Source: Serilophus lunatus
Lineage: Eukaryota > Chordata > Aves > Passeriformes > Eurylaimidae
Direction: 5' to 3'
Assembly: GCA_013399895.1 (NCBI GenBank)
Contig: VXBA01005112.1
Span: 730,466 to 794,465, forward strand
Length of the DNA stretch: 64,000 bases
Shown: in pieces, positions 13,907 to 24,623 of the stretch
How positions within the stretch are numbered: the first letter of the stretch is position 1
How the letters are laid out: every line of letters begins with the position of its first letter
The notes under the pieces: generated by a model
What the model was told of the DNA's origin: nothing
Database searches by the model: none
What the model saw: the letters and a program-made list of their open reading frames with translations, nothing else
Program-made: the position numbers and the translations under genes

Positions 13907-14075
13907 TGAACAGCAGCAAGCACATAGTGAGAAAATACCGTGGGCACCTCCGAACAAAGATTGAGTCTGGGGAAGGAACCATACCTGTCCGGTGTCACAA
14001 CGCAGCTCAGACGTGGGACGGCGTGTTGCTGGGAGAGCAGCTCATCACCATGTCCTGTACAGACAAAATCGCCAG
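13907..14075 (+). CDS. ADARB2: ADARB2 coding exon, deaminase domain (fourth from last)
   Basis: This exon encodes part of the adenosine-deaminase domain of ADARB2 (ADAR3), a brain-enriched double-stranded-RNA-binding protein of the ADAR family that is regarded as editing-inactive. It starts after a pyrimidine-rich acceptor ending in cccag at 13902-13906. It begins with the last two bases of a split codon and then reads NSSKHIVRKYRGHLRTKIES. The Glu codon at 13972-13974 corresponds to the ADAR2 base-flipping Glu (E488) in GEGT. The Cys codon at 14056-14058, in MSCTDKIAR, corresponds to a zinc-ligand Cys. It ends in AG before the donor gtatgt, leaving an Arg codon to be completed by the next exon. 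The 169-base length and phases fit the ADAR family. The residue pair CH after IPVR differs from ADARB1, which supports ADARB2. The exon is intact, with no stop or frameshift. Confidence 0.96.
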
Positions 14076-14990
14076 GTATGTGACGTTTGTACATCACAAA
14101 AGTCTTCACATGTGGAAATGAAGTTTGATGTCACAGAGGACTATGGGGACTGGTGGGGAATATCTAGCAGGTACTGGCAGGCCCTGTGGAAATAAAGACC
14201 TCCTTTGTATGCAAAAAACAGACCATATGAATAGGATGGAATGTAAATGGGACATTTTCCCAAATTCTCTGTGGGTCGTTAGTTGCTTATTACAGTGTGA
14301 CAAAAATATAAAATGTCTTTGCAGCTTTTTTTGCCAGTAGAATTTCACTGTGCAAATAAAATACATCCACTCTGCTGTTCTTGGATCATTTACCCCAAAA
14401 CTTGCAAACCAACCATCATACATATAAACTTAGCTCATCTGCACCCAATTGCATAAAGTGCCCTAAAAGCTGCTAGGAATATATTCTTATTATTTTGAAT
14501 ACCATTTCAGAGTTTTCATGTCACAGCCCCCTCTGTGGTTTTCTGCTCTATCCTGTAAATACAACATATATTCATATAGAATAATTTCCACACAATAAAT
14601 ATTTCATAATTGTTCCCTGGTGGCACATAAAATGTGAACACATTCACCATTCTCAATTTAGGGTGTTAACTAATAGCGAATGATGGCTATCACAGACTGC
14701 AATCCAAGGGTGTGCTTTTGGATGCTTACTTATTGCACTTTTAGTACATATATCTATATATTCATGTTTACTTATGCTCATAATTATATATATGTTATGT
14801 GCATTAGCTATAGTTGCAGTTCTACATGTAAAATAAATCACATTATAGCTATAAAATGTAAATGTTATGATCAAATTCTCTGCTGGAATATCGTGCCTAA
14901 GAATTCAGTTAAAATCACATCAGCCAATAATTTGGCCCAATTATTAAAGACCAATATAAATATAAGATTTTTAAAAAGTATAAATCTTTT

Positions 14991-15013
14991 ATTTAATGCA
15001 AATGCATTAATTC
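14991..15013 (+). promoter_or_regulatory. Octamer overlapping a palindromic POU-like site
   Basis: aatgcaaatgcattaatt contains the octamer ATGCAAAT at 14996-15003, immediately overlapped by the palindrome aatgcatt and a TTAATT core. It is an unusually compact set of POU/homeodomain half sites, in an AT-rich intron. Confidence 0.3.
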
Positions 15014-16719
15014 TGCTCTTAGCTTTAATTGGATGACCTACTGAAGCTAAATTAGTCCGTTGGCTTAGCAAAGCCTGCTATTATTTTGGCACAAAAATGT
15101 AGGAGTGAACCAGCAAATGGAAATACTACCAGAGTCACAAAATCCACCCTCTGCTAAGTATAATCATCACAACTGTTGTGTTTGCATGAAGGATAAAGAG
15201 CAACTTCTGCTGTAATGTTTTCATTTATTCATAAGGAGATAATAGAAAATCCATACTGTATTCAGTGGATCTCCTGCACTGTTTTTAGATGCAGTTGGGT
15301 TTTCCAAATTCAGACTAATATGGACTCAAAAAACAGAACAAATTTAAGTTCAAGAATAGAAATTGACTGTGGTTTTGAATGTCATTAGCCAGTGAATTAT
15401 ACATCAGCTTTGCAAACACTATTACATTTGCTATTGATGGGGATGTTGACAATAATGCACAGTCTTAGGAGTTGGGTTTTCTCCAAGCACATCTGCTAAG
15501 CACTTTCTGTGAATCCCTTTCTTGTTGCCATGCATTTAGACAGCATTAAAGTCTGAAGAAAAAAAGAAACTGCCACAAATAAGATAAAAGATAAAAAAAA
15601 TCTTGCGGCTCTTGTCATTTATATTATTATTTCATTATTGTATAAATTACTGCAATTTTTATTACTTATTTGCAACTCTAACTCAAATGAGTTTTTGTTT
15701 GTCCTAAACCAAAAAAATATCAGCAATCATTATTTCCTGCTTTAAACAACAAATGTCTATTCTCACCATTAAGGGACAGTTGAAAAAGAGCCTGAGAAAA
15801 GGGGATATGGCATCTGCATTATACTTTATCCCAAATTTCATTTTACCACACTAAATTCCATCTATGATAATTTTTTATCATTGTTATTCTCATTGGTAAG
15901 GGGGAGAAATCAAAGGTTTTTTCACTAGACCTTTGCATCAGTAGGTACAGGACTGTTTTCTGCCTTCACCTCCTCTGGTCATAGAAAGTACAGGCAGGAA
16001 AGGAGCTTAGTGGACAAGGAGATTGCTTTGTGAGGGCTTTCCCAACCCTGAAAGAGAATTAAGAGATCAGTAAGCAGTTTCTGTGCCATGCCTCAGACAT
16101 CAAACATTTGCCCTACCACATAGGTAGCTGACTCTTCAGATGTCTGCCGAATGCAGGGATCTGGTTGTGCATCATCTGGGTTAGTCTTGCAATAAGGAAA
16201 AAAGAGATCTCTGGAGCTGAAAACCATGTTTGTATTAGCAAGATTTGACAAAAAATCTGACTTGTATACTTTGGATTTTATTGCTTGTAAGAGTCCCTCA
16301 GGAGCACTGGGCTATTAGAGAATGTTTCCTCTTGAGAATCTAACCAGTAGCTGCTAAAATATACAACATTTTGCATTATTTGCAAAGGACATTGCTATCA
16401 GAATATCAAAGAGCCAAGAACATAGTTACTGAGAAAAGCAAATAAGATTCAATAAATCGTGTATCTAACGATTTATGTTCTTTCTTCCCACAGGACAGCT
16501 ATGAGCAGAGAGTGGTTTAATCAGAATTAGTTGTTATTCAAAGACATTTAGCAATTTTTATTACTACCACCACAGAATTGATGCTTGGTATGCGTTATTT
16601 GGACTTAATGGCTTTGTTGAGATTTCAGGATAAACAGCCTGTATCATACCTGTTCCCTCACTGAATTAAACCACAAGCTCTTCTGGCATGAATTGTCATG
16701 TTATTTGGCTCAGGCAGGG

Positions 16720-16815
16720 AATTACAAGGTGAAATTCTGCAACTGTGTTATAAAGGAAGTCAGAGTAGATCTTGGTGGTTCCTTCTGGCTTTAAAACCTA
16801 TGCATTTATATGTGT
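16720..16815 (+). repeat. Ancient CR1-like LINE 3' end
   Basis: The words gaagtcagagtagatcttgg and tggttccttctggctttaaa followed by acctatg match the 3' end of an old CR1 family shared by reptiles and birds (aggtcagactagatgat, ggtcccttctggccttaaa, ctatg). Confidence 0.5.
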
Positions 16816-19280
16816 AAATTTAAAATTTGAACTCTCTGAATCCCCAAACAACCTTAAGAGAGTGTCAGCTTTTATATTCAACTTCTGTTAGCCTCACAGT
16901 GCAGCTGAAGTGAGTTCAGCCTCTCAGTGCTATAGAATTTAGTATTAAACTACACTCTTTAGACCCATAGTTCATTAATTACACTAACACCTTTTGATCT
17001 AATGTACCTAATGTACATTTGTGCAAAAGCAGTAATAACATAGGGAAAATAATTTTGAAAATGGTCATCTGTTTGTAGGAAAATTGATGTCATTTAACAT
17101 TTTTTTGAGAGAATTTAGGCTTTTTGTGACAGTAAACCTAGTCATACAATGGGCCAAATTAAACCTGTTTTCTTCTCCCTCCCTCACTCACACTAAGGAG
17201 TGGATGGGCGCAGGAGCAGCTCATACCTTGCTTATTAGAAGGTCAGTGCAAGGTTAATGCTGCTGCTGATAGAAGTCTCTGCAGTTGCTGTTTGGGAGAA
17301 GACAAATGTTTGAAGGAAAATTGTTGTATGCACACAAACACACACATTTAGGTTGAAAAACCAAGGATATCTCTAGAGATCAGCTCCCCTTTAGGGATCT
17401 AAACACAGCAACCAAGCATTAGGAACGCTCAGCACTACATTCTATCCCTGATCCTCACATTCAGGGCTGATTTGTGCTCAGCTTTCTGCCAGCTGCAGGG
17501 GTGGGATTTGCAGCACACCCTTGGCCCCTGGGGCCTCAGGGACACTAGTTCTCTGTTTGTGTCCCCTTCGGTGATATGATCTCCAGATGCACAAAGCCAG
17601 CCTAGCACTGAGCCTCTCCTCCCTGCTGCACAGCAGTGCTGGCTTCCCACAGCACACTGTGTGTACAAGTATGCCAGATTTGCAGGTGTCAGTTCACACA
17701 ATTAAATGGTTACATATATAAAATAATAATTTCCAAATGTCTCCATTTCTTATTCATCTATCAGAAGAAATATGAATGCCTGAACAAAATATCAAAGAAC
17801 TCTGCAATTCTCTTAAGTCCATCACTTCTCTGGACAGACTTGTAGAGGGAATTCAGAGTCTTGAAGAGTAGAGAAACCATCTTCCCTTCCATACACTTTG
17901 TCCTCTGACTCAGGGGAACAGTCTGAGCTCCAGGTTAGATTCCTTCCACCATTGCTGCTGCTCTAGGATTTGACAGCATAAACCCCCTTTCTGTATAAAG
18001 CTTCCTGTTCTTCTATGCTCACCAGGTTGATACATCTCACCACCAGCACCTGGGTCCCTTCTTCTTCCTTGAAGAAAACCGGAGAAATTATTTCTCCAGC
18101 ATCAAGCAATCCAAAATAGCAAGGTGTTCTCCTCTACATAGCTGCACAGAAAGGTTTAGTGACTTCCAGCACCTGTGGTTTGGTAGAGAATTGCAATAGT
18201 GCTGGAAGCACGTGGAGGAGCAGACATCTCCAAGTCCTGTGTCATCACCTCTTTTCCACTACCATGTGTTCAAATTATTTTGAGGATCTTGGTGCAAGCA
18301 TTCAACAATAAGGTTTATTCTAAAAATTAGTTCTTGTCTGAGTGTCCCATAAGAGAGTTCTGTGTTGCATTGCTTTTGCCCAAACCCTCTTCTTTGATAG
18401 ACTTCAGCAAGGGGACAGGTGACCTCACGCTATGCTCAGGGCAGAGCACATTCATGTTCATTGGCTGTCTAGCTGGTGTATTTACTTTGGAGAGAGGCCG
18501 GCCTTCTGTGCAGCAAACTTAAATCTACACACACTAACATTATATAAACTTACTTGTAAATGCATGAGCAATGACATTTGTCTCTTTCAAAAGTCCCCTA
18601 GCAGGATGCAGGCTGAGGGTAGACTTCGTATATTGCAGAATTTGAAGGGAAAAATCCTCACAAACACTGTCTTTATATAGCACATAAAAGCCAGAATTCA
18701 GTGTTTATTTTGTAAGCTCTGGTTTTTAAATTGTTTTCTTACTACCGCTTCTCAAAAGGTCACCTTTAAAAGACTGTGTATTTTCTTGCCACCAGGTGAA
18801 TCGTCATCCACTTCCTCATACCTCACCAAAAAAAAGTGACATTAAGCCCAGAAGTTAAATAAGACCTTGAACATCTAAATTACACCTCATCTACAAAACA
18901 ACACAAATGGTAACAAAGGACCTCCAAACTTTGCCTTACAGCATGGGCAGTCTATCCATGTCCCATGGCTAAGGTTTGTGGATTATTTGAGCCCACAACC
19001 TAGAGAATAGAAAGGAATCTTTGTGGAGAATATGTTTAGAGTATTACAAGGTAATGTAGCCTTAAGGCACTGTTTCAGGATTTAGCAGTGGGAGTCTGAA
19101 GTAGCATTTTATAAGATGAGTTGAGCACATTAAGCCGTATTTAAATGTAGCATATAAAAAGTCAGTGTTAGAAATTGGCATTCTTAGATCTATTTTAGTG
19201 TTAGCCTGTCGACCAGAGCCATTGTTAACAGAAGGCTCAGCCTAACAAGGTAACTCTTAAGAAAAGCTACTTCAAAGGCT

Positions 19281-19296
19281 GCATATTAATGCAAAT
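19281..19296 (+). promoter_or_regulatory. POU/octamer composite motif
   Basis: gcatattaatgcaaat combines a GCAT-spacer-TAAT arrangement, known from neural POU-III factors, with the octamer ATGCAAAT at 19289-19296. It is followed by a CAATTAA core. It lies in an ADARB2 intron. Confidence 0.3.
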
Positions 19297-20269
19297 GAAA
19301 ATCAATTAACACAGCTAGATCTTCAATTAGAGATGATTTGTGCACATGGTTTGTAATTTTCTCTCTTAACCCCTTTCTGTGTGACTGAGAGTTCAATTTC
19401 AATCTTTTACCACAAGGTATGTTCCAGAAAACACATATAAACCACCTACTGTTAAAATACAGATAAAAAAACTAATGCACTAGTTCCAGTTTCCAAACCA
19501 ATAATAGCTAAATGGTCATATAAATAGGAACACCACAGGTTTTCTGCTGAGCACAGGCCACCTTGAATAACAATTTATGTTGTGTGAAGCATAGCTGGAA
19601 ATATTGGTAATAGAAACTGTGGTACAGGAGGTTAACAACACACCAAGTGGATAAGACTTCAAGTTCTTAATAATGACCAAAAAAAAAAGTATTTTATAAA
19701 AAGCCTTAACAAAATAAGCTTTGAAATTCATCAGCAGTGCTTTTTAATGGACAAGGTTTCCAAAGATCCCAAGAAGACACTTCAGCCTCTGAGTGTCAAT
19801 AGTAGGTAGACACAGTTCCCTGAGATGGTTTGAAGCACCATGTGAATTTCTCTACATCTCAGTTTCACAGAGGTTTGAGGGCAGGAGCATGTCAGCCTTC
19901 CTCTCTGAGTAACTCTATGTGCAAACCAATGCTAGAAACACCCACCAAAGGGGCTCCAGGCATCACACCATGTCTCATCAGTGGGCAAGGAAACATGCGC
20001 TGACCTGAGCAAGGCTGAAGCCCTCTGCACCCCTGCGGGTTTGCCTCCAAACCCTTCTCTCAGTATTTTCATCATCCCTATTTCTGCTGATCCCAGGGAG
20101 GGGCAATAGACACCTCAGGTGGTGAGGGGATGCACATGGAGGCTGTGCTGTGGTTATGGCATGGGGACACATTTCCCTGCACACCTTGCTGGTTGTCCCA
20201 AGCTGCCAGAAACAGCTCGGGAGGGGCTCTATGGGATCTCACCTCCTGCCTGCTCCAGGGCTGGGGGAG

Positions 20270-20400
20270 CACGGCGTTTAATTAAAGAAAGGCTGTGTGC
20301 TCTGGGATGCCTCACAGCTTGTCGCTGGCATTTCTGTGATTGACAAACAGGCAAAAATATATTTATTCAAGGATTATCTATATTGAAAACTGGACGCAGG
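20270..20400. promoter_or_regulatory. Candidate element with PBX/MEIS-type site
   Basis: The palindrome tttaattaaa at 20277-20286 is followed 50 bases on by tgattgaca (20337-20345), which fits the PBX-MEIS composite consensus except for its last base. The stretch is non-repetitive intron sequence. Confidence 0.3.
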
Positions 20401-21904
20401 ATTTTGTCTTTGTAAACAGTGCAGTAATATCTACTGTTTGAACAAAAGGAAGGGTATACTTTCCTTCCATTCAAAGCACCAAAAGCTCTTATATTTGAGT
20501 GAAAAGGGGAGACATTCTGTTTTATTGGTCCAGCTTGTGAAGATTTGGGGTTTTTTAAGTAAGATCTATGACTAAGGGAGCAGTGGGTTGATTTTCACTT
20601 CATTAGAAGGTTATTACAAAGCACATAGCATATAAGTTATTAGAGAGATGTGTGTCCTTGAAAACAGCCCCTTAAAATCTTTCATAATTAGGAAAATTCA
20701 GAATGATCCAGCATATTTCCTCAAAGCGAGAAAAGTCACTTTGATATATTGAGAACCCAAAATGTAACACTGCATTGCTTTGAATAATAATTTTATTTTG
20801 AAAAGCCACATTTGAAAAGAGCACTTTGTTACAGATGGGAACACAGCTACTTTCATGGGCCTAAATTAGGCTACAGAGAAATAGCTCTTTCAAAATGAGC
20901 ATCCTTATTGATAGTTCCACTGTTGCTTAGATGGATCTTTCCCTATCATCTACCAACAAATAATCTCGTAGATGTTCATATATCAAAGGACTGAATCATT
21001 ACATTAGCCATATGTGTTGGTCAAGGGATGAACAATACACAGGATAATAAAAGACCTTCCCCCAAATATTTGTTGGTTAAATCTACTGTTTATACACAAT
21101 ACAAAACTGGCTGCCCTCCAAGGTAGGCCTTTTTATCCACAGAGCAGCAGCAGATGAGAAAGCAAAAATTTCCTCCATTATTAATGTGCTTTTACAAGGC
21201 TCTGAAGGACAACAGCAGCAGCATAAGGGTCTGGGTTTTGCCAATTCAGCACAGGACTCCTCCTTTCCTGGGACTTGTGCTGATTTAGTGGGACTCTCAC
21301 AAATGCTCAGGGCTGCTTTCCAGAGAGAGACAACTGTCTCAACACGTTGACAAATCTGGGCTAGAGTTGAAAGCAAAGCTCTTTCTTTGCTTCTTCATCC
21401 CTTTTCTCTGACTAGGTGCTGCTAAATCAGTGCTGTGTTGAACTGAGAAGTGGCCACAGTACAAGCAGCAGTCCCATAACCCTTTCATATCATCACCATG
21501 GTGGACATCAACCTTGGCATTGCTCAAGAAGGCTTAGCAAGTAGTCCCCACCAAACAGTGCCTTTTCATTGTCAGCACCTTTCCTAATTTCTCTGTCCTT
21601 CCTGCCTTAGGGTGCTGTCTGGTTCTGGAACATTGCACTACATTCTACCCATCAGGCATGACTTGCTTTTGTGCCCTCTAGTCTTTGTTAGGTTTCTTCT
21701 CCCTTTTTTGTTTCAGTCTGGCTCCTCTGTCCAGTTTGTCTTGGAGTCAAACTTATATCCTGGAGTCAAAACCCACCATGGCTGATACAGAGCCTTCATC
21801 TCCCCCTATACCTGTGCCTTCATTTGGAATGGGAAAGCAGGGTTGTCTCAAGGAACAAATATTGCATCAAGAAATCTTGAACTCTTACAGATTTCAGCAA
21901 ATCA

Positions 21905-22010
21905 TACTGCCTTTCTGCCCTGATTCCCCAGGATGTAAAAATGGGACTTTACCTTACAGCAGCATTGCAAGGATTAATTCATGTTTATGGAATGCTTTCA
22001 ATACATAGGG
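21905..22010 (+). repeat. MIR-like SINE remnant
   Basis: The order ttccccaggatgtaaaaatg, cttaccttacag, attgcaaggattaattcatg, ttatggaatgctttcaa corresponds to the MIR/CORE-SINE series ttccccatctgtaaaatg, acctacctcaca, gtgaggattaa, gtaaagtgctt. Diverged, but in the right order over about 100 bases. Confidence 0.5.
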
Positions 22011-22839
22011 GGTGACCTGATCATGCTTGTATTATGATTTCCAATAATATAATTCCATTGACATTTGAATCCCTCTTTACACCAGGATGAATATGCCCAG
22101 AATTAGGCAGAGAAATATCTCTAAATAAGAGGCAGATTCCTTGTGAAGAATTCAAATCAAGTAGTCATTATTACCTTGTAATTTATGATCTGAACACAAT
22201 TCTTTATTTTGGTAAATAAAGTTCAGATGATTTCTTGTGATGTGCATATTACTGAAGTCCCAATATTGTTGAACATATGCTGTTTTTCTGTTTAGCTGCT
22301 TTTTTTTCTCTCCTTCAATCAAATATGCAAGGCTTTTTTCAAGAAAATATCAAATGTTGGAAACATCTTACAAGTTTCCATCTGGACAAGTATCTGTCTA
22401 ATTTTTCTACTTGCCTTAGGTGCTGGTCAGAGGCATAATACTATTAGCTGAATTCAACTCTGTTTCTTAAGCTTGCATTATTAATTTTGCATCATGATAA
22501 GATATTTACTCAAAGAGGCAGCTAGTTCTTTCCTTTAAAAGTGATGTTATTTGCAGAAATGACCACACTTTTTTCTTCCCCAAATGAAGTTATGCAAATC
22601 TGATCGACTAAAGTAAATGTTTCATAAAACCAATGACTGTTTAAATTGTGGGACTAAATTGTTTGTATATAAATATTACCTTTTATATTTCATTTGAGTT
22701 TTATGTAGATGAACACATTACTTTAATGGCCTGCATTTACAGAGGGAGACGGAGAGAGTCTGACTCTGAAATCCTCAGCAGCCAGATGGCTGCCTTTTCT
22801 TGCATGAGATTAAAAGATGTTTCTCATTCACAGCCCTGC

Positions 22840-23240
22840 TTCGGAGGCGAATTAATACAGCCAGCTAAATTGCTTGTGTTTTTGGAATAAAATTTAAAGA
22901 GAACTTTTTAAAGCAATTGGTGTCACAGGTTCCTAGAGCAGATTGCTCTCCAGGTAGAGCATGCTGGTTTTAAACATTCAGTAATTAATGGAAAGTATTC
23001 CGTGTTAATTGACTGCTTCAGGAAAGGGAAATATAATGACTCCTTATTAATCATGAAAAGAGACATACAGCACAGAGGCACTGCAATAATTGCACTAACG
23101 GCTGAGAAATGTTAATTAATGAAAAGAACAATGATGTAAGAAATTAGCACCATAATGCTTGCTGCTGATGAAGATTCTGCTTTAAACACATTATTTAGCA
23201 TGGCAGCCACCGGATGATGCCTTAAATAGCAGGCACCTCA
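22840..23240. promoter_or_regulatory. Candidate conserved enhancer rich in homeodomain sites
   Basis: Within 400 bases of an ADARB2 intron there are repeated homeodomain-type cores: gaattaatac, cagtaattaatgg, gtgttaattgac, tattaatcatg, caataattgc and gttaattaatga, together with ttaaatagcagg. The stretch has no repeat and no open frame. The call is based on motif density only. Confidence 0.35.
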
Positions 23241-24441
23241 TACCCTTTCTTTCAGTCAGCTATGGAGTTCCAAATGTTGCCAGTGTTTTGGTTTTTAATG
23301 AGCCAAAATATGCTCTCCAGAACTACATTCTCTGAAGTATTTTCAATTTGAACTCCTGAACTCGAAAGTATTCAAACTGATTGAAAGTGTTAGACTTACA
23401 TAAAAATATTATCCAAGTGTAAGAGAGCATGTTAGCATTTGTGTGGTGAGGAACAACTTCTTCTTAGATGGGATGAGCTAAATAGGTTTGCCAAGAAGAT
23501 AACTGCATTATTACTTCATTTCCCTTTTTAATTTTCCTCTTTTTAACCAGTTAGCTGTCCCCTGAAGAATTTAGAGCAAGCATGCTGTCATACTTGTGCC
23601 TAGCTTGATGTAAAAAATCATAGGCTGTTAAAACACATTCTGGCATACATGATGCCATTCTGGCAACTAATCCAACACCAGTAGTATGGACCTCACAGTC
23701 ATTAAAAGGCCCCAGGGTTTGCCCCAGGGTTTTCCCCATTGCTCTGCAGCACCTTTCAGACAGCAGCAGGGTGAAATATCCATCACTCTGAATACCTTAC
23801 AGGAGGTCTAACTCTAGTTTACAAATTCATTTCCTAAAAGTGTAAGTTTGGGGTTCTTATCTATTTCGGACTAGGTTTTAATTCTTTTGCATGTCTTCGT
23901 ATCTTCGTGGTCATTTGTGCAAAGAAATGCCAGCCTATGATGTCAGTCAAAAATTTTGTGTGAATTTTTGCCTTCTAAGTCATGTGTTAGCTTGGCTGTA
24001 TGATAGAGATAGTACGATTGTATGACAAACAAGAAGAATAGCAAAAACTCTCATTCTAGCTCTACCACTGCAAGAGAAAAACAATAGATGCAGAAAAAAT
24101 GTTAAAATTCTGCTAGAGACATGCTAAATGAACATACATCAAACTCAAAATGCTTTTAGAAAGAACAGCTCTCCATAAGAAGCCTCTGTAGTGACACAAG
24201 ACAGAAATACACCCCTTAATTCGATGGCACCACAGCAATCTAAAATCATTGTAGAGAGGGAATCAGTCCATGGGTGTATAACAACCTAACAATGCTTCAT
24301 GTAGCATAGGACAGGGACAGAAATGGTTTCATCCCTCATCCCTCCAACCCATGTGCTGGCCCTTGCTGACTTTCCCAGGGTAGCTCTATTGTGACCATTC
24401 CTCCACCCATGTGTTTCATTGTTCCTGAATTTCTTTTTCAG

Positions 24442-24623
24442 ATGGAACATCCTTGGGCTACAAGGTGCTCTCCTCAGCTCCTTCATTGAACCCATGTACT
24501 TGCATAGCATCATTGTGGGAAGCCTGTACCACACTGGTCACCTTTCCCGTGTAATGAGCCATAGAATAGAAGACGTTGGTCAGCTGCCAGCTTCATACCG
24601 GCGCAATCAGCTGCTTCTCAGTG
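24442..24623 (+). CDS. ADARB2: ADARB2 coding exon, deaminase domain (third from last)
   Basis: This exon continues the ADARB2 deaminase domain. A pyrimidine-rich acceptor (ttctttttcag) ends at 24441. The first base completes the split Arg codon, and the frame then reads WNILGLQGALLSSFIEPMYL. Further on it contains HSIIVGSLYHTGHLSRVMSH and VGQLPASYR. The GALL, YHTGHL and VGQLPASYR wording is typical of ADARB2 rather than ADARB1, which has GSLL, YHGDHL and IEDLPPLY as I recall them. The Trp and Gln of the WN-GLQG stretch correspond to residues that line the buried inositol-hexakisphosphate pocket in ADAR2. The exon ends in G before a strong donor, gtaagc, so a Gly codon is split 1/2 with the next exon. 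Its 182 bases are one base, 60 codons and one base. The frame is open throughout. Confidence 0.96.

Larger units (their letters stand above)
14076..24441 (+). other. ADARB2 intron with candidate regulatory elements
   Basis: This 10.4 kb intron is bounded by gtatgt and tttttcag. It holds an ancient CR1-like remnant (about 16720-16815) and a MIR-like remnant (about 21905-22010). Several AT-rich stretches are dense in homeodomain-type motifs: an octamer beside a TTAAT core at 14991-15013, a GCAT-TAAT plus octamer at 19281-19296, the 20270-20400 segment, and 22840-23240. No coding exon, tRNA or other RNA gene is visible. Confidence 0.85.
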
